Shown here one piece after another: positions 7,941 to 15,860 of a stretch of 33,834 bases of DNA. The position numbers and the translations under genes are program-made. The first letter of the stretch is position 1. Each line of letters opens with the position of its first letter. Origin of the DNA: Ktedonobacteria bacterium (GTDB taxonomy: Bacteria; Chloroflexota; Ktedonobacteria; Ktedonobacterales; JACDGC01); NCBI GenBank assembly GCA_027459705.1, contig DAIDHM010000074.1:1-33834 (forward strand), in the 5' to 3' direction. The notes below the pieces were generated by a model, which saw nothing but the letters and a program-made list of their open reading frames with translations, searched no databases and was not told the origin of the DNA.

Positions 7941-9083
7941 ATGCCAGTTTCCAATCATAGCCGTCTGATCGTCTCTACGGTTGGCACCAGTCTGCTGACC
8001 AACGCCGCCAACGACAATGCGCCGGATCGCAAGCGGCTGAACGACCTCAGCAATGCCAAGGTACTGACCGGCGAAGACGAGGAACTTGTCGTGCGTTATG
8101 TCGATCGCGCCGCAGCGACCCTCGCCACCGACAATCTCGCGGATGTTCGTCGAGCCAGCGCTGAACTCAATGGCCTGCTGACGCTGGCCAGGGAAGAATC
8201 ATCTACCAACACGCTGGATCAGCATATGTTGATTACGACTGACACCGCCTTAGGACGGCGATGCGCTGAGCTCATTGCCGAATATATGCAGGCCCACGAG
8301 ATGTCCGTGGTGGGTACACTTGTTCCAGGCGAACTCACCACCGCGACCCGCGCCGGTTATCAGGAAGGCATTCGCAATCTCGTCAAGCAGTGCGAAGAGA
8401 CCTTTCCGGGGTACCAACAGGCGGGTTACGCGCTGGTCTTCAATCTCGTCGGTGGCTTCAAATCACTCCAGGGCTATATGACCACACTAGGGATGATCTA
8501 TGGCGCGGAGAGTGTGTATCTTTTCGAGGGCAAGGGAGCCGAATTGCTCCACATCCCACCCCTGCCGATCGTCGTCGATGATCAGGTCCTCATCCAACAC
8601 GCTGTGCCACTGGCCATGATGGTGGATGGCAGAGAGATGATTCCCGCTGAGTTGGTCGCGGGTATTTCGCAAGTGCTCGTCGAAGCGGACGCAGAGTCAG
8701 CGTGTGCCTCGGCCTGGGGCGAGGTGCTCTGGGGGCGCATCCGCCAGAAAATCTATCGCGAAAGCCTCCTGGATTTTCCCCGCTTGCAATATGCGAAATC
8801 CTTTGAACGTGATTTCCAAGCTGCGACCCCAGAACAGCGCATTGAATTGCAGACAAAACTGGCCCGTGTGTCGGCGCTGCTCTTGGCCCATGATGGCGAT
8901 CGCGCTCCGCTCCGTGCCGATGGCGGATTGTTGTATGAGACCTATCGCGATCGCCCTTCCGATGGCAGCCAGATTGACCATTTTCGCATCTCTCAAGGCG
9001 ATCGCGTCTCCTGCATCTGGCGTGAGGGTGAACTTCATCTGCGCCATTTTGGTGCACGCAATCAGGTGAATGGAAACCCCTGA
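7941..9083 (+). CDS. CARF-RelE-like CRISPR effector, Cami1-like
   Basis: 380 residues. The N-terminal 230 residues form an APE2256-type CARF domain: STVGTSLLTN at 12-21 (ligand loop 1) and FNLVGGFKSLQGY at 167-179 (ligand loop 2), then SVYLFEG at 191-197. The last 100 residues (281-380) have the layout of a RelE/HigB mRNA interferase: helical SFERDF...RIELQTKLARVSAL, then strands IDHFRISQGDRVSCIWREGE and LHLRHFGAR. CARF-RelE proteins (Cami1) are known cA4-activated ribonucleases that stop translation. Candidate catalytic basic residues are His347, Arg349, Arg355 and Arg361, unconfirmed. The start at 7941 is chosen because AAGGA lies 11 nt upstream; ATGs at 7929 and 7932 are too near that site. 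As last gene of the cmr operon it is the likely toxic output. Confidence 0.85.
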   Translation: MPVSNHSRLIVSTVGTSLLTNAANDNAPDRKRLNDLSNAKVLTGEDEELVVRYVDRAAATLATDNLADVRRASAELNGLLTLAREESSTNTLDQHMLITTDTALGRRCAELIAEYMQAHEMSVVGTLVPGELTTATRAGYQEGIRNLVKQCEETFPGYQQAGYALVFNLVGGFKSLQGYMTTLGMIYGAESVYLFEGKGAELLHIPPLPIVVDDQVLIQHAVPLAMMVDGREMIPAELVAGISQVLVEADAESACASAWGEVLWGRIRQKIYRESLLDFPRLQYAKSFERDFQAATPEQRIELQTKLARVSALLLAHDGDRAPLRADGGLLYETYRDRPSDGSQIDHFRISQGDRVSCIWREGELHLRHFGARNQVNGNP

Positions 9084-9095
9084 TCAGCGACCTTG

Positions 9096-9108
9096 CGAGC
9101 CTGGCTCG
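9096..9108. terminator. Short hairpin between convergent genes
   Basis: CGAGC (9096-9100) and GCTCG (9104-9108) pair around a 3-nt loop in the 25-nt gap between the convergent CARF-RelE and Imm33-like genes. The stem is only 5 bp and lacks a T-tract, so terminator function is weakly supported. Confidence 0.25.
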
Positions 9109-9888
9109 TCACACCAGTCCCGCGGGATCCTCATAGCCTTCGTCGTCGTCGGGACGGAAGATCACCACCTGGTCGCTGGTGAAGATCACCGCCGTCCCGA
9201 CCGCGAGCGCCAAATAGGGCAGGATGCGTGGGAAAGCGGCCACGAGTTCGCGCAGAGGTACCTGCTCACGTTCGCGCGGATCCTCATGGTCATGCGGCTG
9301 ATCATAACAGCTAAAGAACCAACCGCTCTCGCCGGAATCACCCTCATAAGCGTAGCGCTGCGCCGCGACGGGATATTGCCAGAGGAAGCCAGTTGGCGGC
9401 ACACGGGTGCAGGTATAGACCAGATCGCTACGGTGCGGGGCGTCGAGCGCCCCGGGGACGATGTTGCGCCGCCGCGTTTCCGCCTGGAGCGCCAGCAGGT
9501 CCAGCGCCTGGTCAGCGCCGTCCACCCAGCGATCCTCGTGTTCAGCCAGGGGATCCGCCAGTTCTTGCACGACCAAAAAGCCGGGGCCAATGGCATCTGC
9601 CGGAGAGCTCGCCCGGAACCCCAGAGTCGTCCAGCCATAGGCCAGGGTCTCGCCCGGTTGAATGATCGTGGGCAATTCAGCAGTTCCGTCGCCGCCTTCT
9701 CCGGGTACATTGCTGGCGTTCGCGAAAGCATCGCCAATGAACGCCAGGAGATCCGTCACCCGCTGATCGCGCGCGTCGCCTTCCTGCCAGGCCATCGGCA
9801 CAGCGAAATCGTGCTGTTCCGCGTGCTCCAGGCCTTCGGTCCAGGCCCAGCGCGGTTCGGTACCATTAGGACTGAGAAACACTTGCAT
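9109..9888 (-). CDS. Imm33-like (DUF2185-type) domain protein
   Basis: 259 residues, acidic and apparently cytoplasmic, with no signal peptide or membrane helix. The C-terminal third (SGESGWFFSCYDQPHDHED, then a helix and FPRILPYLALAVGTAVIFTS) resembles the Imm33/DUF2185 fold, in which a Gly-Trp-x-Phe strand is followed by an acidic stretch and a helix ending near a Gly-Thr/Ser turn. That family includes polymorphic-toxin immunity proteins and housekeeping relatives. The N-terminal part, including QPGETLAYGWTTLGFRAS, is not one I recognise. It is convergent with the CRISPR operon, 25 nt from the CARF-RelE stop. The opposite strand is also open for 292 codons, but that translation has no recognisable family features. 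Domain assignment is from pattern only. Confidence 0.6.
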   Translation of the reverse strand: MQVFLSPNGTEPRWAWTEGLEHAEQHDFAVPMAWQEGDARDQRVTDLLAFIGDAFANASNVPGEGGDGTAELPTIIQPGETLAYGWTTLGFRASSPADAIGPGFLVVQELADPLAEHEDRWVDGADQALDLLALQAETRRRNIVPGALDAPHRSDLVYTCTRVPPTGFLWQYPVAAQRYAYEGDSGESGWFFSCYDQPHDHEDPREREQVPLRELVAAFPRILPYLALAVGTAVIFTSDQVVIFRPDDDEGYEDPAGLV

Positions 9889-10044
9889 CCGACTGGTCCT
9901 CGTCTCTCCAGAATTCCCTGCTCAGTTTTGTCATCGCGGCATACCTGATCGTATCACGATCGCCCAACATGCAGAAAACAAAGCCTGGATCGCCGATGCG
10001 CATGGCAGTGAGGACGCGACCGTGGCAGAGAAATATTTGACACT

Positions 10045-10065
10045 CCCCGGTCTAAAGACGCGGGG
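10045..10065. mobile_element. Possible isolated IS200/IS605-type end
   Basis: The segment TTTGACACTCCCCG leads into a hairpin: CCCCG-GTCT pairs with AGAC-G-CGGGG with one bulged G and a tiny A-rich loop. IS200/IS605 right ends often look like this (CACTCCCCGC...GCGGGG). No transposase is nearby, and the 150 nt on the left give no convincing remnant. It could instead be a transcription terminator for the minus-strand gene ending at 10110, though no T-tract follows on that strand. The 221-nt gap 9889-10109 otherwise shows nothing clear. Confidence 0.35.
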
Positions 10066-10109
10066 TTGTACGCGCCGTTCTATAATCTTGTCGTTTGATT
10101 CTCACGAGT

Positions 10110-12959
10110 TTAGGGCAGTATCAGTATCAACGGATTGGCGGCGGTCGGTGTTCCGCCCAGATCACGAGGCAAAGCTGCCCAGGACTGCGTCGTGAGATCG
10201 TGGGTTTCCCAGACCCGTAATATGCCTGGTTTGGTTGCGCCATTGGTACTCAATGATACTAAGCGCTGATCACCTGCCGTCAATCCCAGCGCTATGACGC
10301 CTGGGTCCGTACTCGTACTCTGTACCAGGGCGAGGGGTTGTGGAGCGCCAAATGATCCCGTGGTGAGATGCGCCAGGATGGTCGGAGGATTGGGACTGGT
10401 AGTCGTAGCTGCACCAGCGACATAGAGGTGCGTGTCATCAGCCGAGAGCGCCATCGCCACCGTCGGCGCTGAGGCGGCGATGGGCAGCGTGAATGGATTA
10501 GGGTCGCCGATACTTGCCGGTGAACCAATACCCGTGTTCAGCCAATGGGAAGTATTCAGCGTATAGAGGATGCTGGCAGTCGCGGATGAAGTTCCACCGC
10601 GCTGTGGATTGCTGACGACATATGCGGCCAGATTGTCATGCCGTAACAGCATCGTCCCCGGTCCTGGTATCGAGATACCCGCCGCGAGGATAGGCGCACC
10701 ACCCGCCAGAAAGGGGGTGAGATCGACGGCTTCGACAATATTATTGGCGGGCTGCGCCACCAACGCGAAAGCATGCGTCCCGTCATCACTCAGCGCCGCG
10801 ACGAGCGATCCTGTCGAAGCGCCTTGCGGCAGGGGGAGCGTCGCCGCGAGCGTGGTGGTACTGGGAAAACGCGTACAGGTAGCTGGAGGTTCTGCCCCCA
10901 TGCCACAGGTATCGGCGGTCGCGCGATATAAGAGTAAAGCCGGACCACTGGCCATGCCTTGCGCCGCGACCAGGAGGTAACTGTTCCCACCGAGAGCGCT
11001 GAGCTGCGTATCAGTCGTCGGCGCCAATACCGCAACCCCTGTCGCCTGGGCGCCAGTTGGCAGGATCAACGGCGGCAAGAGCGCCCCACCGGGAATAGAA
11101 AAAGCGAGCTGCGGGGTCGAATCCGCCAGAACAATCACGCTGCTGCCTGGCACCTCCGCCGCGATCCGCGGAGCAGCCATGCCGATGGTTGCGGTCAGAC
11201 CGGCAGGAGCAACGGAAGGATCGCGGGCCGGGCCCAGGGGTTCCAGTTGCCCTAGATTCTGTCCGCCCGCCGCGACAAGGTAACTGGCAGCGCACCCCGC
11301 TCCCGATGCACCAGCACACGCCCCACTGGCATACACCCACGCGGAGGTCCGCGCATAGTCAGTGGCAAGCAAGCCAATAAAGGGGTCTGCTAAGGTACCA
11401 TTGCCGGGGTGGGCAGCATGAAAGATCTGATGGCTGTCCGTCGACCAACCCCAAACCAGGCTCCGCAGTGGGACCAATCCCTGTGTATCAACGATATTGC
11501 CGGGTGCGTAGAACACCTGCCCATGTGCATCGACCGCCAACCCCAGGATGCCGCGCACGCTCGTGCTGACTGGCGTTTGTGGATCGCCCAGCGCAGCAGC
11601 GCCATTGCCCGCGATAGTCCAAATCTTACCCTGGGGCGTGATGAGTCGAATGCGTCCATTCGATGCGTCGCTCACCAGCAGATCACCCGCGGCGTCGACA
11701 GCCAGGCCACGCGGCACACCGAGGGGCGCCGCGGTCGCTGGCCCACCATCTCCACTCCACCCGGTGATACCCTGCCCTCCGGGAGCACCGGGAAACGCTG
11801 CTTGCATACCAGCTACCAGGGTGATGGACGTCGCCTGGATGTATGGTCCATTCGGAATACCGAGCGCATTGGGTGTCGTCAAGACGTTCGCGCGCAGATC
11901 CAGCGCCAGGACTGCATGACGTAGCGCATCGGCGAGGTAGAGAATCGTGCGGCTATGATTCAGGGCAATGGCAGTCACCAATTCAGTCGGGCCGACATAC
12001 TGCGCCGTCACCGTCCCGGCGGGTCCATGGTAATAGAGCGCCCATTGTCGCTGGGCCGCGCTATAGTGCCACAACGCCTGGTAGCCGCCCGCGACATCCG
12101 TCGCCGCATCGATCGCAACCTGGCCGGGATCGCTCAGAAACGCATAGAGGTCCCCATGCCCGGCGTTGGCCAGCGTAATAAGCGGGTTGGCACCCGAAGC
12201 GACCACTTCGCCCAGCAGTTTGGTAAACGGATTTTTGCCGCCGACAAGCACAGCAGTATCCGTAGTGAGGAGGGTGTTCGCAGTGCCACATAACACGTGC
12301 GCGCTGCACGTCGCGGCATTCGTGTGCCATTGGACGCGTAATATCAACGGGGCCGCGCCCGTCTGTGGGGTCGCGGCCGTCCAACCGGCAACAAAGATGG
12401 CATGGGGAGCGGTCGGATCTGGAGCGATGTCATCGATGCGCGCCAATGGAGTCGTGAGATCCCCTGCCATACCAGCACACCCCAGGCAGAGACGCGCGCG
12501 AACCTTGGAGCCAAAGATCGCACCGGGATCCACCAGCGTCAGGAGCGTAGTATCCTGCGGATTCCTGGCTAACCCTGGCGCCGATTGGGCGACCCAGATC
12601 CAACCAGTCTGATCGACGGCGACGCGCGCATACGCCGCGGAAGGTTGGGGCAGAGGGAGTTCCGCCAGATTGCGCACGCGCGCGAACGGATTGAGCGGCC
12701 CCAGCACATATAGAGTAGAGATCACTGTGGTCATAGCCAGTAAGGCTGCCAGGCCAATCAAGGTCAGGCGACGGCGATCTAAACGAGCGCGCCAGAGACT
12801 ATTGCGTCTAGCGGATCGATTGCCATGAAAGAATGGACCCCCTTCAGACTTACCCCAGGTCTCCGCATAGGCGACACCCTGATCGTTAGCGGTCCGCGCG
12901 TCGCTGGTGACACGCGGATGGGAGCGGACTATCCGCCCGCGCCCGTCCCGATGTGCCAT
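10110..12959 (-). CDS. Membrane-anchored NHL/beta-propeller-like protein
   Basis: 949 residues. A cytoplasmic N-terminus of about 60 residues is rich in Arg, then a single membrane helix LTLIGLAALLAMTTVISTLY (about 65-84) anchors an extracytoplasmic domain of over 850 residues. That domain is Ala/Gly/Thr-rich and strand-forming. An NHL-type repeat is clear around GWSGDGGPAT (400-409), followed by GVPRGLAVDAAGDLLVSDAS, a pattern of NHL propellers. Later segments such as ALSADDTHLYVAGAATT also fit propeller blades. No catalytic motif is seen; binding or structural function at the cell surface is inference. CAGGGG lies about 6 nt before the ATG. It is transcribed alone, divergent from the secreted beta-helix protein. 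Confidence 0.8.
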   Translation of the reverse strand: MAHRDGRGRIVRSHPRVTSDARTANDQGVAYAETWGKSEGGPFFHGNRSARRNSLWRARLDRRRLTLIGLAALLAMTTVISTLYVLGPLNPFARVRNLAELPLPQPSAAYARVAVDQTGWIWVAQSAPGLARNPQDTTLLTLVDPGAIFGSKVRARLCLGCAGMAGDLTTPLARIDDIAPDPTAPHAIFVAGWTAATPQTGAAPLILRVQWHTNAATCSAHVLCGTANTLLTTDTAVLVGGKNPFTKLLGEVVASGANPLITLANAGHGDLYAFLSDPGQVAIDAATDVAGGYQALWHYSAAQRQWALYYHGPAGTVTAQYVGPTELVTAIALNHSRTILYLADALRHAVLALDLRANVLTTPNALGIPNGPYIQATSITLVAGMQAAFPGAPGGQGITGWSGDGGPATAAPLGVPRGLAVDAAGDLLVSDASNGRIRLITPQGKIWTIAGNGAAALGDPQTPVSTSVRGILGLAVDAHGQVFYAPGNIVDTQGLVPLRSLVWGWSTDSHQIFHAAHPGNGTLADPFIGLLATDYARTSAWVYASGACAGASGAGCAASYLVAAGGQNLGQLEPLGPARDPSVAPAGLTATIGMAAPRIAAEVPGSSVIVLADSTPQLAFSIPGGALLPPLILPTGAQATGVAVLAPTTDTQLSALGGNSYLLVAAQGMASGPALLLYRATADTCGMGAEPPATCTRFPSTTTLAATLPLPQGASTGSLVAALSDDGTHAFALVAQPANNIVEAVDLTPFLAGGAPILAAGISIPGPGTMLLRHDNLAAYVVSNPQRGGTSSATASILYTLNTSHWLNTGIGSPASIGDPNPFTLPIAASAPTVAMALSADDTHLYVAGAATTTSPNPPTILAHLTTGSFGAPQPLALVQSTSTDPGVIALGLTAGDQRLVSLSTNGATKPGILRVWETHDLTTQSWAALPRDLGGTPTAANPLILILP

Positions 12960-13306
12960 GTTTTTCCCCTGAGTGCTCTAGAAGATCGTCATCCACGCCT
13001 GGCCAAATGCTCAAAGCGGTCGCTACCGTCACGATGCCTCATATATAGCAGATATCAATACTTCTGACAAGCATGAAGTTCAGGATGTAGTACCCAGGGA
13101 TATAGGGAGCGAGGGGATAAAATCTGGTCAAAAGGTTTCTTCCTGTATCACCATCCCAAACCCTTAGGTCAGCAACTCATGGACCCGCAGAGCTATCCGT
13201 AGAAACTCAGCAATAACATGATTCCCTACGATTCTCTCATGAATGTTATTTTGAATGTAACTATATATATTTTTGACAATATTTTAGAGAAATGAGCTTC
13301 TATCCA

Positions 13307-13335
13307 TTGATCTTATTGAATTCAAATAATATAAT
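13307..13335 (+). promoter_or_regulatory. Candidate sigma-70-type promoter of the beta-helix gene
   Basis: TTGATC (13307-13312) and a perfect TATAAT (13330-13335) are separated by 17 bp in the most AT-rich stretch of the window. Transcription would start near 13342, giving a leader of about 107 nt. The rest of the 489-nt gap from 12960 to 13306 holds no gene I can support. Confidence 0.55.
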
Positions 13336-13341
13336 AAGGCC

Positions 13342-13447
13342 AGAAACAATGTATGTTTCTTGTGTTTTTTTGTAGGCGGTCAGGAAACGATTTACGTTTC
13401 TTGCAGCATTGTGTAGCGACGTAGCTACTCGTAATGGAGGTCATTAC
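13342..13447 (+). promoter_or_regulatory. Structured 5' leader with four hairpins, last one enclosing the RBS
   Basis: Four consecutive inverted repeats fill the leader. AGAAAC/GTTTCT (13342-13347, 13355-13360) is followed by TGTG and seven Ts, which resembles a weak terminator. AGGAAACG/CGTTTCTT spans 13382-13402 and repeats the first element's sequence. GTAGC/GCTAC spans 13413-13428. GTAATG/CATTAC spans 13431-13447 and holds the Shine-Dalgarno GGAGG in its loop and stem base, directly before the ATG at 13449. This suggests control by attenuation or by ribosome-site masking; no known riboswitch class is recognised. Confidence 0.45.
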
Positions 13448-13448
13448 A

Positions 13449-14753
13449 ATGCGACTTACCCAACGGCATCCCCTCCGCATCCTCATGGCGGCAATTTTCT
13501 CTGGAATCCTGGTACTTGGCCTCGCGGTATTGACACTCGCCCATGTGAGCACAGTCAGTGCAGCAACAAAAACCCTCTACGTTGGCACGACGCTCGGTAA
13601 TGGTTCGAGTTGTTCTTCTCCAGGGTTTACTTCAGTGCAGGCGGCGGTGGATGCCTCCACCTACCACCAGACCATCGACCTCTGTGGCAACACCGTGTTT
13701 CCAGGACCGGTCGTGGTGACAAATCATCACATCACCATTCTGAGCTATCATGGGGCATCCATCGCCGCAATGCCAACGATGGCCCCCGTACCAATGAGTC
13801 GCTTGCCTAAACAGTTCACAACGGATAACTTGCTCGATCCTGAAGCGATCTTTGTGGCCTGGGGAAATACCACTGACGTCACGCTGCAGGGAGTCAACAT
13901 TGTTGGCCCGCTGCCCACTAATAACGGATGCGCAAACGAGGAATATGGGATCCTGGTCCTCAGTGGTGCCCATCTGTCGATGGATGACGATCAGGTCCTC
14001 AATGTCCATGACAGCAATGCGTCCCTGTATGGATGTCAATTTGGTATCGGTATCCAGATCGGCCGAATGTACTGGCCACACCCTTATTACACAGGCTATG
14101 TGACCGAAAACTTCGTCGGCCATGCTGATATCACCGAAACATTGGTGATGGGATATCAGAAAAATGGCATTGATGTCGATAGCACCAAATCGACTGCGAC
14201 GATTACCCATTCACTCGTCAGTGGCGCGGGTCGCGATCCTTACTTTGGAGCGATCATAGCGCAAAATGGTATCGAGATCGCGCGTGGTGCGTCCGCTGAT
14301 GTCCATGATGACACGGTCTCGAACAACTCTTATACAGGTCCCGCACCCGCTTCCTCTGGTGGAATCATTGTCTTCGGTGGTTGTGGCGATCCCCTGGTCA
14401 CGAACATCACCATCCGTAACAATACGTTGCGCGAGAATGATGTTGGGATCTACGCGAACAACTTTGATCCGACCTGCACGTTGCCACCGGCCTCGCGGAC
14501 GAACATCACGATGAAGTACAACGACATCTCGAATTCCAAGGTGACCAATGTAGGTCCGTGGCAACTCAACAACATCACCTACAACGGCTACCAGGCTGGC
14601 ATCGATGATGTCGGCAATGGCGATGTCATCACCGAGAACTTGATCACCGGCCTGGGATACAAGAAACAAATGACCGCCAACGGGCCATTTGTGATCCCGA
14701 TCGATACGATCACCTTCCCAACCAAACATGTCCGCGTGTATGATAACCCCTAG
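13449..14753 (+). CDS. Secreted right-handed parallel beta-helix protein
   Basis: 434 residues. A signal peptide is plain: basic MRLTQRHPLR, hydrophobic core ILMAAIFSGILVLGLAVLTL, and a likely cut after TVSA, near residue 38. The mature part begins with the pattern of parallel beta-helix proteins (TLYVGT...FTSVQAAVDAS), followed by repeated short strands with Asn/Gly/Thr turns, for example NITIRNNTLRENDVGIYANN and ITMKYNDISNSKV. Such proteins often bind or cleave polysaccharide, but no lyase or hydrolase active site can be named here. The start at 13449 is preferred because GGAGG ends 8 nt upstream; the ATG at 13434 contains that site. Two hairpins follow the stop codon. Confidence 0.82.
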   Translation: MRLTQRHPLRILMAAIFSGILVLGLAVLTLAHVSTVSAATKTLYVGTTLGNGSSCSSPGFTSVQAAVDASTYHQTIDLCGNTVFPGPVVVTNHHITILSYHGASIAAMPTMAPVPMSRLPKQFTTDNLLDPEAIFVAWGNTTDVTLQGVNIVGPLPTNNGCANEEYGILVLSGAHLSMDDDQVLNVHDSNASLYGCQFGIGIQIGRMYWPHPYYTGYVTENFVGHADITETLVMGYQKNGIDVDSTKSTATITHSLVSGAGRDPYFGAIIAQNGIEIARGASADVHDDTVSNNSYTGPAPASSGGIIVFGGCGDPLVTNITIRNNTLRENDVGIYANNFDPTCTLPPASRTNITMKYNDISNSKVTNVGPWQLNNITYNGYQAGIDDVGNGDVITENLITGLGYKKQMTANGPFVIPIDTITFPTKHVRVYDNP

Positions 14754-14761
14754 CATTGCGC

Positions 14762-14779
14762 CCAGGTGATGCCACCTGG
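14762..14779. repeat. 7-bp hairpin after the beta-helix gene
   Basis: CCAGGTG (14762-14768) and CACCTGG (14773-14779) form a perfect 7-bp dyad with a 4-nt loop, 8 nt after the stop codon. It is the first of two adjacent hairpins, probably part of the transcript's 3' end. Confidence 0.5.
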
Positions 14780-14782
14780 AAC

Positions 14783-14834
14783 GATGCAACAGGAAAGCGC
14801 GGGGAATTTTGTCCCCGCGCTTTCCTGTTGCATC
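14783..14834. terminator. Perfect 23-bp inverted repeat, likely 3'-end stem-loop
   Basis: The arms 14783-14805 and 14812-14834 are perfectly complementary over 23 bp, from GATGCAACAGG at the outside to CGCGGGGA inside, with a 6-nt loop ATTTTG. No T-tract follows in either direction, so it is not a classical intrinsic terminator. It could stabilise the mRNA 3' end, act as a bidirectional terminator, or be a small palindromic element. Confidence 0.55.
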
Positions 14835-14862
14835 AGTGCTATGACCAATATTGCAGAAGGCC

Positions 14863-14892
14863 TTGCGAGGCGTTGGTGCCAGTCGCTATACT
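14863..14892 (+). promoter_or_regulatory. Candidate promoter of the TIM-barrel isomerase gene
   Basis: TTGCGA (14863-14868) and TATACT (14887-14892) are spaced by 18 bp, 38 nt before the start codon. They lie just after the long inverted repeat, which marks the boundary between two transcription units. Confidence 0.5.
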
Positions 14893-14930
14893 GCTTGGGA
14901 ACCTAGTTTCTGATCGGGGGGAGCAATGCC

Positions 14931-15776
14931 ATGGATGAAGAAACCGCTTTGTCGCGACTGAGTTTCAATCAGATTACCTGCGACCGCTGGCGGATGGATG
15001 AGGCGATCGAAGGTTGCGCGCGCGCGGGCATCAGCACCATCAGCCTTTGGCGGCATAAGCTTGCGGAGTATGGCCTCGAAGTGACCGCACGCCATCTCCG
15101 TACCGCTAAACTCCAGGTCTCGAGTCTCTGTCGAGGTGGCTATTTCCCCGCCGCCACTGCCGCGGAACGTCAGGCTCGGATCCAGGATAATCAGCGCGCG
15201 ATCGAGGAGGCCGCGACCCTGGGCGCGCCGGTGGTTGTGCTGGTCTGTGGCCCGGCCCCCGATCGCGATATCGCCGCCGCGCGCAGGATGGTCGCCGATG
15301 GCATTGCCCAACTGCTCCCTTTTGCCGCCGCGCATGGCGTACGCCTGGGTATCGAACCGCTGCATCCAGTCTTCGCCGCCGATCGCTCCGTGATCACGAC
15401 CCTGGCAGAAGCAAACGATCTTATCGAACAATTCGATTCACCGTGGGTAGGGGCGGTGATCGATGTGTATCATGTCTGGTGGGATCCCACGCTCTATGCA
15501 CAGATCAGCCGGGCGACAGGACGAATTGTCGGCTTCCATCTGAATGATTGGCCAGCGAACATGGGCGTCCCCTTCAATTCACGACAAATGATGGGCGATG
15601 GAGTCATTGAGCTTGATCGTATCACCCGGGCGGTGCTGGCCACTGGGTATATTGGTCCAATCGAAGTCGAGATCCTCAATACGGACCTGTGGGCGGAACC
15701 AGGCGATATTGTCCTGGCTCGTCTGCGTGAGCGCTATTTGAAGCTCATGCACGATGTGGCGACGCCACAGAACTGA
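14931..15776 (+). CDS. Sugar phosphate isomerase/epimerase family TIM-barrel protein
   Basis: 281 residues, the usual length for the xylose-isomerase-like (AP endonuclease 2) superfamily. Likely metal ligands are visible in barrel order: Glu142 in GIEPLHP, Asp178 and His181 in VIDVYHVWWDP, His203 in GFHLNDW and a Glu in IEVEI (245 or 247). The N-terminal strand LSFNQITCDRW and the segment ISTISLWRHKL are typical. A GGGGGGAG sequence precedes the ATG by about 7 nt. Substrate cannot be told; relatives act on sugars, inosose or hydroxypyruvate. It is a single-gene unit, convergent with the ABC-LytTR gene. The 84 nt to the next gene hold only a weak ATCTGT/ACAGAT dyad. Confidence 0.85.
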   Translation: MDEETALSRLSFNQITCDRWRMDEAIEGCARAGISTISLWRHKLAEYGLEVTARHLRTAKLQVSSLCRGGYFPAATAAERQARIQDNQRAIEEAATLGAPVVVLVCGPAPDRDIAAARRMVADGIAQLLPFAAAHGVRLGIEPLHPVFAADRSVITTLAEANDLIEQFDSPWVGAVIDVYHVWWDPTLYAQISRATGRIVGFHLNDWPANMGVPFNSRQMMGDGVIELDRITRAVLATGYIGPIEVEILNTDLWAEPGDIVLARLRERYLKLMHDVATPQN

Positions 15777-15860
15777 TCTGCCAAGCTTGACACGCGCCAC
15801 CGCAATCTGTATCACATAATTAACACAGATCACGAAAGAAGTGCATGGTCTTCGCCCATA

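Noticed and set aside
9070-9948. 292-codon open frame on the plus strand opposite the Imm33-like gene
   Set aside because: It has no ribosome site, begins inside the CARF-RelE gene, and its composition looks like an antisense reading of a GC-rich gene; the minus strand gives a family-like protein.
9949-10039. Remnant of a transposase gene left of the IS605-like end
   Set aside because: Short frames here could be read as a tail of a coding sequence, but none matches a transposase pattern that I can defend.
14783-14834. Classical Rho-independent terminator
   Set aside because: There is no T-tract on either strand, and the stem is far longer than usual, so it is listed only as a probable 3'-end structure.
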